DNA from: Pseudomonadota bacterium
GTDB taxonomy: Bacteria > Desulfobacterota > Desulfovibrionia > Desulfovibrionales > Desulfovibrionaceae
Direction: 5' to 3'
Assembly: GCA_023399375.1 (NCBI GenBank)
Contig: JAEWPX010000175.1
Span: 1 to 11,480 of the forward strand
Length of the DNA: 11,480 bases
The first letter of the stretch is position 1. Each line of letters opens with the position of its first letter. Below are positions 1-7,577 of the stretch, one piece after another. The position numbers were made by a program, and so were the translations under genes. The notes below the pieces were generated by a model. It ran no database searches and was not told the origin of the DNA. It was given only the letters and a program-made list of their open reading frames with translations.

Positions 1-72
1 TAAAGAGGGAAGAATGCCTCCGGCGGCCAGGCGGGGCCGAGGGCCCCTCCTGGACCACCCCGAAAGGGGGGA
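1..72. repeat. GC-rich intergenic hairpin element (copy 1)
   Basis: A non-coding stretch with two stem-loops. The first pairs CCAGG (27-31) with CCTGG (49-53) and GGGGC (33-37) with GCCCC (43-47), with one C/T mismatch and a 5-base loop. The second is CCCC-GAAA-GGGG (58-69), extendable by two pairs across a bulged A. The 14-mer at 15-28 (TGCCTCCGGCGGCC) recurs in inverted orientation at 850-863, on the far side of the methyltransferase gene. This suggests a dispersed intergenic repeat family of the genome, although only two copies are visible here. Positions 1-3 are TAA, which could be the stop of a gene upstream of the window, but this cannot be confirmed. There is no T-run, so a classical intrinsic terminator is not supported. 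Confidence 0.5.
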
Positions 73-105
73 AGGGGGGCAAGCCATGAGTGGACGAAGG
101 GCATT

Positions 106-759
106 ATGAATTTAAAGCGCGCGTGGAAGAAATTGTTGCTGGGACAGTGCCGGCGGCCCGGCGGGATATTGGGCGAATACATCGGCCGGCGCATGAACCG
201 CAGCCATTTCGACATGACCACCTGGGGCCTTTCCCATGTGGACGTCGCCCCGGACGCCGACGTGCTCGACATCGGCTGCGGCGGCGGACGCACGCTCGCG
301 CGCCTGGCCGCGCTGGCCCCGCGCGGGCGCATCTGCGGCATCGACGCCTCGGAAAAAAGCGTGGCCATGTCCCGCCGCCACAACGCGGCGGTCATCGCCA
401 CGGGACGCATGGACGTGCGCCAGGCCTCGGTTTCCGCCCTGCCCTTTCGCGACGCGACCTTTCATCTCGTCACGGCCGTGGAAACGCACTATTTCTGGCC
501 GGACCTCGCCTCGGATTTTTGCGAGGTGCTGCGCGTGCTGCGCCCGGGCGGCCGGTTCCTGCTGCTGGCCGAAATCTACGACACGCCGCGCTTCGACACC
601 CGTAACCGGAAGTACCTGGAACTCGTGCCCATGACGTACCTCAGCGCCGCGCAGTGCCGTGACCGCTTCACCACCGCCGGCTTCGACGACGTCGCCGTCC
701 ACGAAGAACCCGACCACGGCTGGCTCTGCTGCGTCGGCCGCCGCCCCGCCCTCCCCTAA
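106..759 (+). CDS. Class I SAM-dependent methyltransferase
   Basis: A 217-aa predicted cytoplasmic methyltransferase of the Methyltransf_11 type. The SAM-binding motif I is VLDIGCGGG (residues 53-61). It is followed by the acidic end of strand 2 (GIDAS, about residue 80), the ALPF segment typical of motif II, and the LRVLRPGG post-motif (about 145-152). These features place it among small-molecule or ubiquinone-type Rossmann methyltransferases, but nothing in the sequence identifies the acceptor. A basic N-terminal stretch (MNLKRAWKK) precedes the domain. The ATG at 106 is preceded by GAAGGG (96-101) at a short 4-base spacing, which makes it the best start. The gene stands alone between two GC-rich repeat copies in inverted orientation, so it may be a separately transcribed or inserted unit. 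Its composition is otherwise like its neighbours. Family assignment is secure; substrate unknown. Confidence 0.9.
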   Translation: MNLKRAWKKLLLGQCRRPGGILGEYIGRRMNRSHFDMTTWGLSHVDVAPDADVLDIGCGGGRTLARLAALAPRGRICGIDASEKSVAMSRRHNAAVIATGRMDVRQASVSALPFRDATFHLVTAVETHYFWPDLASDFCEVLRVLRPGGRFLLLAEIYDTPRFDTRNRKYLELVPMTYLSAAQCRDRFTTAGFDDVAVHEEPDHGWLCCVGRRPALP

Positions 760-813
760 CCCCAACCCCCTACGCCTCACCCATCCATGAACCCCCTTTT
801 CTCCCACTTCCCT

Positions 814-863
814 CCCCTTCAAGGGGGTCCGGGGGGGATTATCCCCCCCGGCCGCCGGAGGCA
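814..863. repeat. Intergenic repeat (inverted copy 2) with strong hairpin
   Basis: The 112-base gap between the methyltransferase and mnmG holds a small hairpin (CCCCT 814-818 / AGGGG 822-826) and a near-perfect 10-bp hairpin. In the latter, 829-838 pairs with 842-851 around a TTA triloop, built from CC plus seven G and A against T, seven C and GG. It is followed by GGCCGCCGGAGGCA (850-863), the exact reverse complement of 15-28. The hairpin could end methyltransferase transcription, but there is no T-run. The GGAGG inside the repeat (857-861) lies 10 bases before the mnmG start and probably serves as its ribosome binding site. Confidence 0.6.
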
Positions 864-871
864 TCTTCCTC

Positions 872-2737
872 ATGCTCATGCCCATCTATGACCTCATCGT
901 CGTCGGCGCGGGGCATGCGGGGTGCGAGGCGGCCATGGCGGCCGCGAGGCTCGGGCTCTCTACGCTGCTTGTCACGCAAAACGTGGACCGCATCGGGCAC
1001 CTGTCCTGCAACCCGGCCATCGGCGGCCTGGCCAAGGGGCACATGGTGCGCGAGATCGACGCCCTCGGCGGCATGATGGGCCTTTGGGCCGACGCCGCCG
1101 GCATCCAGTTCCGCACGCTCAACACCCGCAAGGGCCCGGCCGTTCGCGCCACGCGCGCGCAAATCGACCGCGACGCCTACATGGCGGTCGTGAAACGCGC
1201 CGTCTTCGCCCAGGAGAACCTCGACGTGCGCCAGGACACGGTGGAGGAGGTGCTCGCGGAAAACGGCCGGGCAAGCGGCGTGGCCACGGGCTCCGGGGAA
1301 ATCTTCCCCGCCCGGGCGGTCCTTTTGACCACGGGCACGTTCCTTTCCGGGCTCATCCACATCGGACTGACCAAACGTCGCGGCGGACGGCTCGGCGATC
1401 CGGCGGCCGAGGGCCTCTCGGCGAGCCTGCGCCGCCACGGCCTGGTCCTTGGCCGCCTGAAGACCGGCACGACGCCTCGGCTTCTGGCCAAGAGCATCGA
1501 CTTTTCCGCGACCACGCCCCAACCGGGCGACACGCCGCCGCCGCCCTTCAGCTTCCACGGCCCCGGCCCCGTGCTGCCGCAGGTCCCCTGCCACCTGACC
1601 TACACCAACGCGCGCACCCACGAGGCCATCCGCGCCGGCTTCGACCGCTCGCCGCTTTTCACGGGCGTGATCGAAGGCACCGGGGCGCGCTACTGCCCGT
1701 CGGTGGAGGACAAGGTGGCGCGTTTTCCCGAGCGCGACCGCCATCACGTCTTTCTCGAACCCGAGGGGTTAAACAACCCCGAGATCTATCCCAACGGCAT
1801 TTCCACGAGCCTGCCCATCGAGACGCAAAAGGCCATGATCGCCACGATCCCGGGGCTCGAGCAGGCGAAAATCGTGCGCCCGGGCTACGCCATCGAATAC
1901 GACTACGCCGATCCGGTCCAGCTTTTGCCGACGCTCGCGACCAAGGCCCTGCCCGGACTGTACCTGGCCGGGCAGATCAACGGCACCTCGGGCTACGAGG
2001 AGGCGGCCGCGCAGGGCCTCTGGGCCGCGTGCAACGTCTTTCGCGCCGCAAGGGGCCTGCCGCCCTTCCTGCCTCGGCGCGATCAGGCCTACATGGCCGT
2101 GCTCGTGGACGACCTCGTCACCAAGGGCACGAGCGAGCCCTACCGCATGTTCACCTCCCGCGCCGAGCACCGGCTGCTTTTGCGCGAGGGCAACGCCGAC
2201 GCGCGCCTGACGCCGCTCGGACGCGAACTCGGCCTCGTTTCCGACCGGCAATGGACGCTTTTTTCCGAAAAGGAGGCGGCGCTGGCCGCCGTCATCGAAG
2301 GGCTCACGCAACGCCGCGCCCGGCCGGACGACTGCGACGCGGCCGCGTGGGAGGCGCTCGGCGGCGCGCCGCAGGACCGCAGCGTGCGCCTGGACGAGCT
2401 CCTGCGCCGGCCGCAGGTCACGCTCGCCGATCTGCGCCGCTTCTGGCCCGAGCTCGACGCCGTACCGACGGAAACGGCCGAGGAGGCCCAGACCCGGGTC
2501 AAATACGAAGGCTACCTGCGCCGCCAGGCCGAGCTCGCCGGGCGCATGGGCAGGCTCGAGGCCGTGGCCCTGCCGCCGGATATGGACTATCAGGCTGTGG
2601 CAGGTCTTTCCCGCGAGGTGGTGGAGAAACTCACGCGCATCGCTCCGGCCACCCTCGGCCAGGCCGGACGCATCTCCGGCGTGACCCCGGCCGCCCTGGG
2701 CTGCCTGGAAATCCACCTGAAAAAAACCGCGCGCTGA
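872..2737 (+). CDS. mnmG: MnmG, tRNA U34 carboxymethylaminomethyl synthesis FAD protein
   Basis: MnmG (GidA), 621 aa, close to the roughly 630 aa usual for the family. With MnmE it installs the (carboxymethyl)aminomethyl group on C5 of wobble U34 in tRNAs reading split codon boxes. The FAD dinucleotide-binding motif is at the N-terminus (VVGAGHAGCEAA, GAGHAG at residues 12-17). It is followed by the conserved NPAIGGLAKGHMVREIDALGG and LNTRKGPAVRATRAQIDR blocks. Both GidA signatures are present: GARYCPSVEDKVARFP from residue 271, including Cys275, and GQINGTSGYEEAAAQG from residue 367. The C-terminal helical domain that contacts MnmE and tRNA is complete. ATG 872 is favoured over the in-frame ATG 878 because GGAGG (857-861) lies 10 bases upstream of 872. 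The partner mnmE is not in the window. The gene ends 46 bases before the PilZ-type gene. Confidence 0.98.
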   Translation: MLMPIYDLIVVGAGHAGCEAAMAAARLGLSTLLVTQNVDRIGHLSCNPAIGGLAKGHMVREIDALGGMMGLWADAAGIQFRTLNTRKGPAVRATRAQIDRDAYMAVVKRAVFAQENLDVRQDTVEEVLAENGRASGVATGSGEIFPARAVLLTTGTFLSGLIHIGLTKRRGGRLGDPAAEGLSASLRRHGLVLGRLKTGTTPRLLAKSIDFSATTPQPGDTPPPPFSFHGPGPVLPQVPCHLTYTNARTHEAIRAGFDRSPLFTGVIEGTGARYCPSVEDKVARFPERDRHHVFLEPEGLNNPEIYPNGISTSLPIETQKAMIATIPGLEQAKIVRPGYAIEYDYADPVQLLPTLATKALPGLYLAGQINGTSGYEEAAAQGLWAACNVFRAARGLPPFLPRRDQAYMAVLVDDLVTKGTSEPYRMFTSRAEHRLLLREGNADARLTPLGRELGLVSDRQWTLFSEKEAALAAVIEGLTQRRARPDDCDAAAWEALGGAPQDRSVRLDELLRRPQVTLADLRRFWPELDAVPTETAEEAQTRVKYEGYLRRQAELAGRMGRLEAVALPPDMDYQAVAGLSREVVEKLTRIAPATLGQAGRISGVTPAALGCLEIHLKKTAR

Positions 2738-2739
2738 CC

Positions 2740-2758
2740 GGCGGGCCTTGTGCCCGCC
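2740..2758 (+). terminator. Hairpin after mnmG (possible terminator or processing site)
   Basis: GGCGGGC (2740-2746) and GCCCGCC (2752-2758) form a perfect 7-bp stem with a 5-base loop, starting two bases past the mnmG stop. No T-run follows, so this may be a weak terminator, an mRNA-stabilising end or chance in GC-rich DNA. The next gene starts only 26 bases further on, and read-through is plausible. Confidence 0.35.
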
Positions 2759-2783
2759 ACGATCATCGCTTATGTGAAGATTC

Positions 2784-3866
2784 ATGGGTAATTTCGGGGC
2801 GCTGGGCAATCTTCCGGCTTTCTGGAGCCTTTTCGATCCGGGCTGGTGGAATCGGATGCTCGATTCCACCACGTCAGGACACCCCTCGCCCGAGGCCCTG
2901 GTCCTCACGGCCGGCATCTTCGGCCTGGCGTTCGCGGCCATCGCCGCCGGCTTTCTCATCAAGATCCGCATCGGCTCCCCGGACGCGCCGCCCACCACCT
3001 GGATCGTGCGGCCCGGGGAGATCCGGGCGCTGCTCGACACGGCGCTCACCCAGCGCAGCAAGCTGCGGGTGAGCTTCGTGCGCGACGACGCCGGCGCGCG
3101 TTCCACCGACGCCACGATCCTCTCCGTGGACCCGGCCCGGGGCATCGAGCTCGAAATGACCTCCCTCGTGCGGGCGACGCCGAGTTGGGCGGGCAAGCTC
3201 GTGGCCTGCGATTTCCGCCTGCGCCTGGACCCGCGCAAGGACTATCACAGCTTCTACAATTTCGTGGCCGCCATCCAGTCCGTCCGCCTGGCCAACGACG
3301 ACTTCGTGCACATGACCGTGGCCTGGCCCAAGCACCTGGAGCTCGAACAAAAGCGGGGGTTTCTGCGTGTCGAGCCGCCCCGGGCCTTCGTGCTCGAACT
3401 CGAACTGTGGCACGAAAACGCCATCAAGCTTGCCCGGGGCCGCTTCAGCAATCCGGCCACCTGGGGAGAGCCGCTTCTGCGCCTCGACCCGAGGCTCGAG
3501 CCCCCGTCGGTCGAGGTGCGCAACATCTCCGGCGGCGGCGTGCGCCTGGACGTCGAGGGCGAGGCCCTGCACGGCCAAGCGGGGCTGTTCGAGCCCGCCA
3601 ACCGCTTTCTCATGCGCCTGCTGCTGGCCGAACCCGAGGCCGAACAGCCGCTGGAATTTTTTCTGGCCCTGCGCCTGCAAAACGCCTACGGCGACCCGGG
3701 CAACGCCGGCAGAAAGGCCTATGGGCTCCGCATCCTGAGTTTCGGCGTGCCCGCGGACACGCCGGGCGATCCCCTGTCGTGGAAACCCGCCGCGTCGGGC
3801 GTGCCGTCCCTTGACGACTGGGCGTTCCGGCGGCATCTGGCCATGTACCGTTCCCGCGGGGAATGA
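2784..3866 (+). CDS. Membrane-anchored PilZ/YcgR-like c-di-GMP receptor candidate
   Basis: A 360-aa protein with one clear membrane helix (about 38-59), short flanking N-terminal residues and a large soluble portion. Residues about 75-185 resemble the YcgR N-terminal (PilZN) beta domain. They are followed by two hallmarks of a c-di-GMP-binding PilZ domain: an RxxxR motif (R191-G-F-L-R195, in the block QKRGFLRVEPP) and an NxSxxG motif (N247-I-S-G-G-G252). In canonical PilZ domains these two motifs lie closer together. Here 52 residues separate them, with an apparent insertion rich in charged and proline residues, so binding is likely but not certain. Family knowledge suggests an effector of motility, surface attachment or exopolysaccharide. 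A diguanylate cyclase is encoded at 7567-8430 in the same window. No strong Shine-Dalgarno precedes ATG 2784, so a different start cannot be excluded. Confidence 0.75.
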   Translation: MGNFGALGNLPAFWSLFDPGWWNRMLDSTTSGHPSPEALVLTAGIFGLAFAAIAAGFLIKIRIGSPDAPPTTWIVRPGEIRALLDTALTQRSKLRVSFVRDDAGARSTDATILSVDPARGIELEMTSLVRATPSWAGKLVACDFRLRLDPRKDYHSFYNFVAAIQSVRLANDDFVHMTVAWPKHLELEQKRGFLRVEPPRAFVLELELWHENAIKLARGRFSNPATWGEPLLRLDPRLEPPSVEVRNISGGGVRLDVEGEALHGQAGLFEPANRFLMRLLLAEPEAEQPLEFFLALRLQNAYGDPGNAGRKAYGLRILSFGVPADTPGDPLSWKPAASGVPSLDDWAFRRHLAMYRSRGE

Positions 3867-3889
3867 CGCGCCGCCCGCAGGGAGGCGCG
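3867..3889 (+). terminator. Stem-loop immediately after the PilZ-type gene
   Basis: CGCGCC (3867-3872) pairs with GGCGCG (3884-3889). The inner CCC/GGG pairs close a GCA triloop, with one G/A mismatch between the stems. The hairpin starts at the base after the stop codon. There is no adjacent T-run, but a T-rich stretch (3928-3940) lies about 40 bases downstream. The 165 bases from here to the next start otherwise hold nothing I can assign, so the promoter of the corC-lnt-prfB group may be here. Confidence 0.35.
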
Positions 3890-4018
3890 CGGCCGGCCAT
3901 GGACGACGCCGGACGTTTCGAGTAGGATTTTCGGGTTTTTGTCAAACCGTCAACAAGATGCCACGCAGCCCGGTCATGATGCCCGCCGCAAGCCGGGCCG
4001 CCGGCAATTCGCAGTACC

Positions 4019-4034
4019 GAAGGAGCACGGGTTG
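4019..4034 (+). promoter_or_regulatory. Ribosome binding site that sets a TTG start
   Basis: GAAGGAG (4019-4025) is a near-perfect anti-16S match followed by a 6-base spacer and TTG (4032-4034). No ATG in the correct frame occurs near the beginning of the domain. An alternative TTG at 3939 would add 31 low-complexity basic residues and has no comparable ribosome binding site. Confidence 0.75.
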
Positions 4035-4847
4035 GACGACGATTCCGACAGTCGGTTCTGGGGCGCCCTGGGGAAATTCTTCCGCCAGAAAAATATTTCC
4101 ATCGAGGAACTGATCCAGGAGGCCCGCAGCGACGGCTCGCTCATTGCGGAAGACGCCTCCATGCTGCTCAACATCCTGCGCCTGGAAAAAAAGCAGGTGT
4201 TCGACATCATGGTGCCGCGCCCGGACATCGTCTGCGCGGAAGCCGATGACGGCATTCCGGCCATCTGCGAACTCATAAGGACCCACGGGCATTCCCGCAT
4301 CCCCATCTACGAGGGCAACCGCGACAACATCCTCGGCATCGTCTACGCCAAGGACCTGCTCGCCCACATCGTTGGGGCCTGCGGCGAATACCCCGATCCG
4401 CGCTCCCTCATGCGCGCGCCGCTTTTCATCCCCGAGACCCTCAACCTCAAGAAAATGCTCCTGGAATTTCGCAGCCAGAAAAAGCACATGGCCGTGGCCC
4501 TGGACGAATACGGCGGCACCTCGGGGCTCATCACCCTGGAGGACGTGCTGGAAGAGATCGTCGGCGAAATCGAGGATGAGCACGACCCGAGCAAACCCGA
4601 GGAAATCCAGGAGCTCGGCCAGGACGTCTACCTCGTCTCCGGCCGCTATCCCCTGGAGGACCTCAACGCCTCCCTCGGCCTGGAACTGGAATCGGAACAG
4701 GTGGAAACCATCGGCGGCTTTTTGACCGAACTGGCCGGGCGCGTGCCGCGCCAGGGCGACGCCTTCACCCTGGAAGGCCGTCGTTTCACCATCCGCGAGG
4801 CCGACCGCCGGCAGATCCGTTGGATCGTCATCGAACCGGCAGCGTAA
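4032..4847 (+). CDS. CorC/YbeX-type CBS-domain protein (HlyC/CorC family)
   Basis: A 271-aa soluble protein (from TTG 4032) that resembles E. coli CorC/YbeX. It has a short acidic N-terminus (MDDDSDSRFWG), then a CBS pair and a C-terminal CorC_HlyC domain. The first CBS repeat carries IMVPRPDIV and HSRIPIYEG...DNILGIVYAKDLL. The second carries MAVALDEYGGTSGLITLEDVLEEIVGEIEDEHD. The C-terminal part is LVSGRYPLEDLN through GRRFTIREADRRQIRWIVIEP. No DUF21 membrane domain is present, so this is the short type and not the full CorB/HlyC membrane transporter. CBS pairs usually bind adenine nucleotides. CorC has been linked to Mg2+/Co2+ efflux and, in E. coli, to ribosome-related stress functions, but the exact role is unclear. 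Placement directly before lnt matches the conserved ybeX-lnt neighbourhood; ybeY and ybeZ are not upstream here. Confidence 0.92.
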   Translation: MDDDSDSRFWGALGKFFRQKNISIEELIQEARSDGSLIAEDASMLLNILRLEKKQVFDIMVPRPDIVCAEADDGIPAICELIRTHGHSRIPIYEGNRDNILGIVYAKDLLAHIVGACGEYPDPRSLMRAPLFIPETLNLKKMLLEFRSQKKHMAVALDEYGGTSGLITLEDVLEEIVGEIEDEHDPSKPEEIQELGQDVYLVSGRYPLEDLNASLGLELESEQVETIGGFLTELAGRVPRQGDAFTLEGRRFTIREADRRQIRWIVIEPAA

Positions 4848-4931
4848 CGAAGCGATCCAACCCCGGTCCGCGGCGGCACGCCTTCCGCCGCGACCGCCGC
4901 AAAAACCTGAGGCTCCGCGACAATCACCGTG

Positions 4932-6455
4932 ATGACAGCATCCCTTTTGGCCGTGCTCGGGGCCTGGCTCGGATTCGCCAATCCCCTGTACCGCCTGCCC
5001 TTGCTTGCCCTGGCCCTGCCGGCCGGACTGGCCTACGCCGCCGCAAACGCCCCGTCGTTTCGCGCGGCGGCCAAAGCCGGTTATTGGATCGGCGCCGTCT
5101 CCGCCTGTCTGAGCCTCTACTGGGTTGCGCTGCCCCTGCACGACTACGGCAACCTGCCCTGGGCGCTCGCCGCGCCCGCGCCCGTGCTCATGGGGTTCGT
5201 GCTCGGACTTTACAGCATGGCCCTTGCCCTGGTCCTGCGCCTTGGGGCCAGACGCCTGTCCCCCTGGCTCTTCGGCCCCTTTTGCGCCCTGGCCTGGACC
5301 GGCATGGAAATGGCCCGGGGCGTGTTTTTTACGGGCTTTCCCTGGCTCCCCCTGGCCGCGGCCTTCGCGCCCTGGCCGGCGGCCATCCAGGGCGCGTCCT
5401 TCATCGGGGCCTACGGCCTCTCCGGCCTCCTGGCCGCCCTTGTCGCCTGGCCGGCCGTCTGCGGTCCCTTGTCGCGCCAGGGCGTCGTCAGCGTCGCCCT
5501 GCTCGCGGCCCTTTTCTTCGCCGGCAACTACCGCGCCGGACAGCCCGTCGCCCGCGACGCCTCCATCCACGCCACCATCGTCCAGGGCAACGTGGACCAG
5601 AGCCGCAAATGGGATCCGCAGTCCCAGAACGAAACCGTGGATAAATACATCGCCCTCTCGACCCAGGCCATCCGCGACGCCCCCACCGACCTGCTGGTCT
5701 GGCCCGAGACCACCATGCCCTTCTACTACCAGGAGCACGGTCCCCTGGCGCAGCGGCTGATCGACTTCGCGACCGCCTCGGGCACGCCTCTGGTCTTCGG
5801 CGCGCCGGCCTACGAACGCACGCTCGGCGGCCACGTGCTCTTCAACCGCGCCTACCTGCTGACGCCCTCCGGAGAGGAGGGCTACTACGACAAGGAGCAC
5901 CTCGTCCCCTTCGGCGAATACGTGCCCCTGGGCGCGTACCTGCCGTTTATCCACAAGCTCGTGGAAGGCGTGGGCGACTTCCGGCCGGGCAAGGCGGAGA
6001 AGCCGCTCACGTCGGGCCGCCTTGCCCTGGGCATGCTCATCTGTTATGAAGCGATCTTTCCGGAATTGGCGCAACAGCGCGTGGAGGCCGGGGCGAACAT
6101 CCTGGTCAACATCACCAACGACTCCTGGTTCGGCGATTCCGCCGCCCCGCGCCAGCATCTCGATCTGGCCCTGCTGCGGGCCGTCGAGCAGGGGCGGGCC
6201 ATCATCCGGGGCACCAACTCGGGCATTTCCGCCGTGATCGATCCCCGGGGCCATATCATGGCCCAAGGCGGCCTTTTCACCACCTTGACCCTGCCGTGTC
6301 CGGAGGTGGCCGTCGTGTCGGAGACGACCTGGTTCCACCGACTTTATACGCTGCTCAACTGGGCGGTGCCGGGCCTCGCCATCCTTTTCTGCCTGGCCTG
6401 CGCCTTCTTGCCCGAACGCCGCGACAGCCCCACCCGCCGCGGCACAACCCTCTAA
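4932..6455 (+). CDS. lnt: Apolipoprotein N-acyltransferase
   Basis: Lnt, 507 aa from ATG 4932 (GTG 4929 would add one residue). It transfers an acyl chain from a phospholipid to the N-terminal cysteine of diacylated lipoproteins, at the periplasmic face of the inner membrane. The N-terminal half is a bundle of hydrophobic helices (roughly residues 5-205), followed by a nitrilase-fold domain and one last helix near the C-terminus (WAVPGLAILFCLACAFL). The expected Glu-Lys-Cys triad is visible: E259 in VWPETTMPFYY, K321 in YYDKEHLVPFGEYVPLG, and C371 in GMLICYEAIFPEL. Length agrees with E. coli Lnt (512 aa). No strong Shine-Dalgarno precedes the start; TGAGG (4908-4912) is too far away to be convincing. 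It lies 84 bases after the corC-like gene and 14 bases before prfB, consistent with co-transcription. Confidence 0.97.
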   Translation: MTASLLAVLGAWLGFANPLYRLPLLALALPAGLAYAAANAPSFRAAAKAGYWIGAVSACLSLYWVALPLHDYGNLPWALAAPAPVLMGFVLGLYSMALALVLRLGARRLSPWLFGPFCALAWTGMEMARGVFFTGFPWLPLAAAFAPWPAAIQGASFIGAYGLSGLLAALVAWPAVCGPLSRQGVVSVALLAALFFAGNYRAGQPVARDASIHATIVQGNVDQSRKWDPQSQNETVDKYIALSTQAIRDAPTDLLVWPETTMPFYYQEHGPLAQRLIDFATASGTPLVFGAPAYERTLGGHVLFNRAYLLTPSGEEGYYDKEHLVPFGEYVPLGAYLPFIHKLVEGVGDFRPGKAEKPLTSGRLALGMLICYEAIFPELAQQRVEAGANILVNITNDSWFGDSAAPRQHLDLALLRAVEQGRAIIRGTNSGISAVIDPRGHIMAQGGLFTTLTLPCPEVAVVSETTWFHRLYTLLNWAVPGLAILFCLACAFLPERRDSPTRRGTTL

Positions 6456-6469
6456 GCGAGTGATGATCC

Positions 6470-7577
6470 ATGCTGCAATACGCGGAACTGCGCACGATAG
6501 GCGCCGAGCTTCTCAGCAAATTCGACGAGTTCTGGAGGCGTCTTTGACCTGGAGCAAAGCCGCCAACGCCTGGCCGAAATCGAGGCCGAACTGTCCAAGC
6601 CCGGAGCCTGGGACGCCCCCGAACGCCTGACCCCGGTCCTTCGCGAAAAAAGCGCGCTCACCGCCAAGGTCGAGAGCGGGGAAAAACTCTACGCCGCCCG
6701 CGCCGACCTCGACGAATGGCTGACCATGGCCAAGGAAGACGGCAGCGCCGAGGTGCTCGACGCCCTGGCCGAACAGATCGAGGCCCTGGACGGCGACCTG
6801 GCCGACGCCGAGCTCGCGGCCTTTTTCGGCCCCGAGGACAACGCCGACGCCATCCTGGAAATCCATCCGGGCGCGGGCGGCACCGAGGCCCAGGACTGGG
6901 CCGAGATGCTCCTGCGCATGTACCGCCGTTGGGCCGAACGCAAGCATTTCGACGTCAAGGAGCTCGACTTCCTCCCCGGCGACGAGGCCGGCGTCAAAAG
7001 CGTCACCCTGCAGATCTCCGGGCCCTACGCCTATGGCCTGCTCGCCGCGGAAAAAGGCATCCACCGCCTCATCCGCATCTCGCCTTTCGACTCCTCGGGC
7101 CGCCGCCACACCTCGTTCGCTTCGGTCGACGTCTACCCCGACGCCGGCGTGGACATCGACATCGAGGTCAAGGAAGAGGATCTGCGCGTGGACGTCTTCC
7201 GCGCCTCGGGTCCGGGCGGCCAGCACGTCAACAAGACGTCCTCGGCCATCCGCATCACCCACCTGCCGACCAACATCGTGGTGCAGTGCCAAAACGAGAA
7301 ATCGCAGCACCGCAACCGCGAAACGGCCATGAAGGTGCTCAAGGCCAGACTTTACGACCTGGAGCTCAAAAAGCTACAAGCGGAGAAACAGGAAAGTTAC
7401 GACGCGAAAAACGCCATAGGCTTCGGTTCCCAGATAAGGACCTACACCATGCAGCCCTACCGACTGGTCAAGGACCACCGCACGAGCGTCGAAGTGGGGG
7501 ATGTGGAGGCGGTGCTCGACGGCGAGCTGGACAAGTTCATACGCGGCTTCCTGCTGCGGGGCGGCAATGCATCCTGA
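6470..7577 (+). CDS. prfB: Peptide chain release factor 2 (programmed +1 frameshift)
   Basis: RF2 recognises UGA and UAA stop codons and triggers hydrolysis of peptidyl-tRNA. The gene must be read in two frames: 25 codons from ATG 6470 end at CTT (6542-6544) followed by an in-frame TGA (6545-6547). A +1 slip resumes at GAC 6546 and runs to the stop at 7575-7577, giving 368 aa (E. coli RF2 has 365). The anticodon-like SPF tripeptide (S204-P-F206) identifies RF2 rather than RF1. The catalytic GGQ (G249-G-Q251) lies in SGPGGQHVNKTSSAIRITH. The first frame encodes MLQYAELRTIG..., and the continuation DLEQSRQRLAEIEAEL forms the usual N-terminal helical domain. Without the shift the gene looks like a truncated ORF starting at ATG 6726. 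It follows lnt by 14 bases and overlaps the next gene by 11. Confidence 0.97.
6534..6548 (+). promoter_or_regulatory. prfB: RF2 autoregulatory +1 frameshift site
   Basis: An internal Shine-Dalgarno-like GGAGG (6534-6538) sits three bases (CGT) before the slippery CTT and the in-frame TGA followed by C (CTT-TGA-C, 6542-6548). This is the classical RF2 arrangement. When RF2 is scarce, slow termination at UGA allows tRNA-Leu to slip from CUU to UUU and full-length RF2 is made. When RF2 is plentiful, translation ends after 25 residues. Confidence 0.95.

Noticed and set aside
3942..6338. A 798-codon open frame on the - strand across corC and lnt, and many other long antisense frames
   Set aside because: They lie opposite well-supported genes with family motifs and are rich in Gly, Arg and Ala, as expected for antisense frames in GC-rich DNA. 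They show no recognisable domains.
7501..7566. An upstream ATG extension of the diguanylate cyclase
   Set aside because: The extra 22 residues lie wholly inside prfB in another frame and are Ser/Ala/Cys-rich. ATG 7567 gives a natural short overlap.
6726..7577. prfB as a 283-aa ORF from ATG 6726
   Set aside because: It would lack most of the N-terminal helical domain. The frameshift reading from 6470 gives the full-length RF2.
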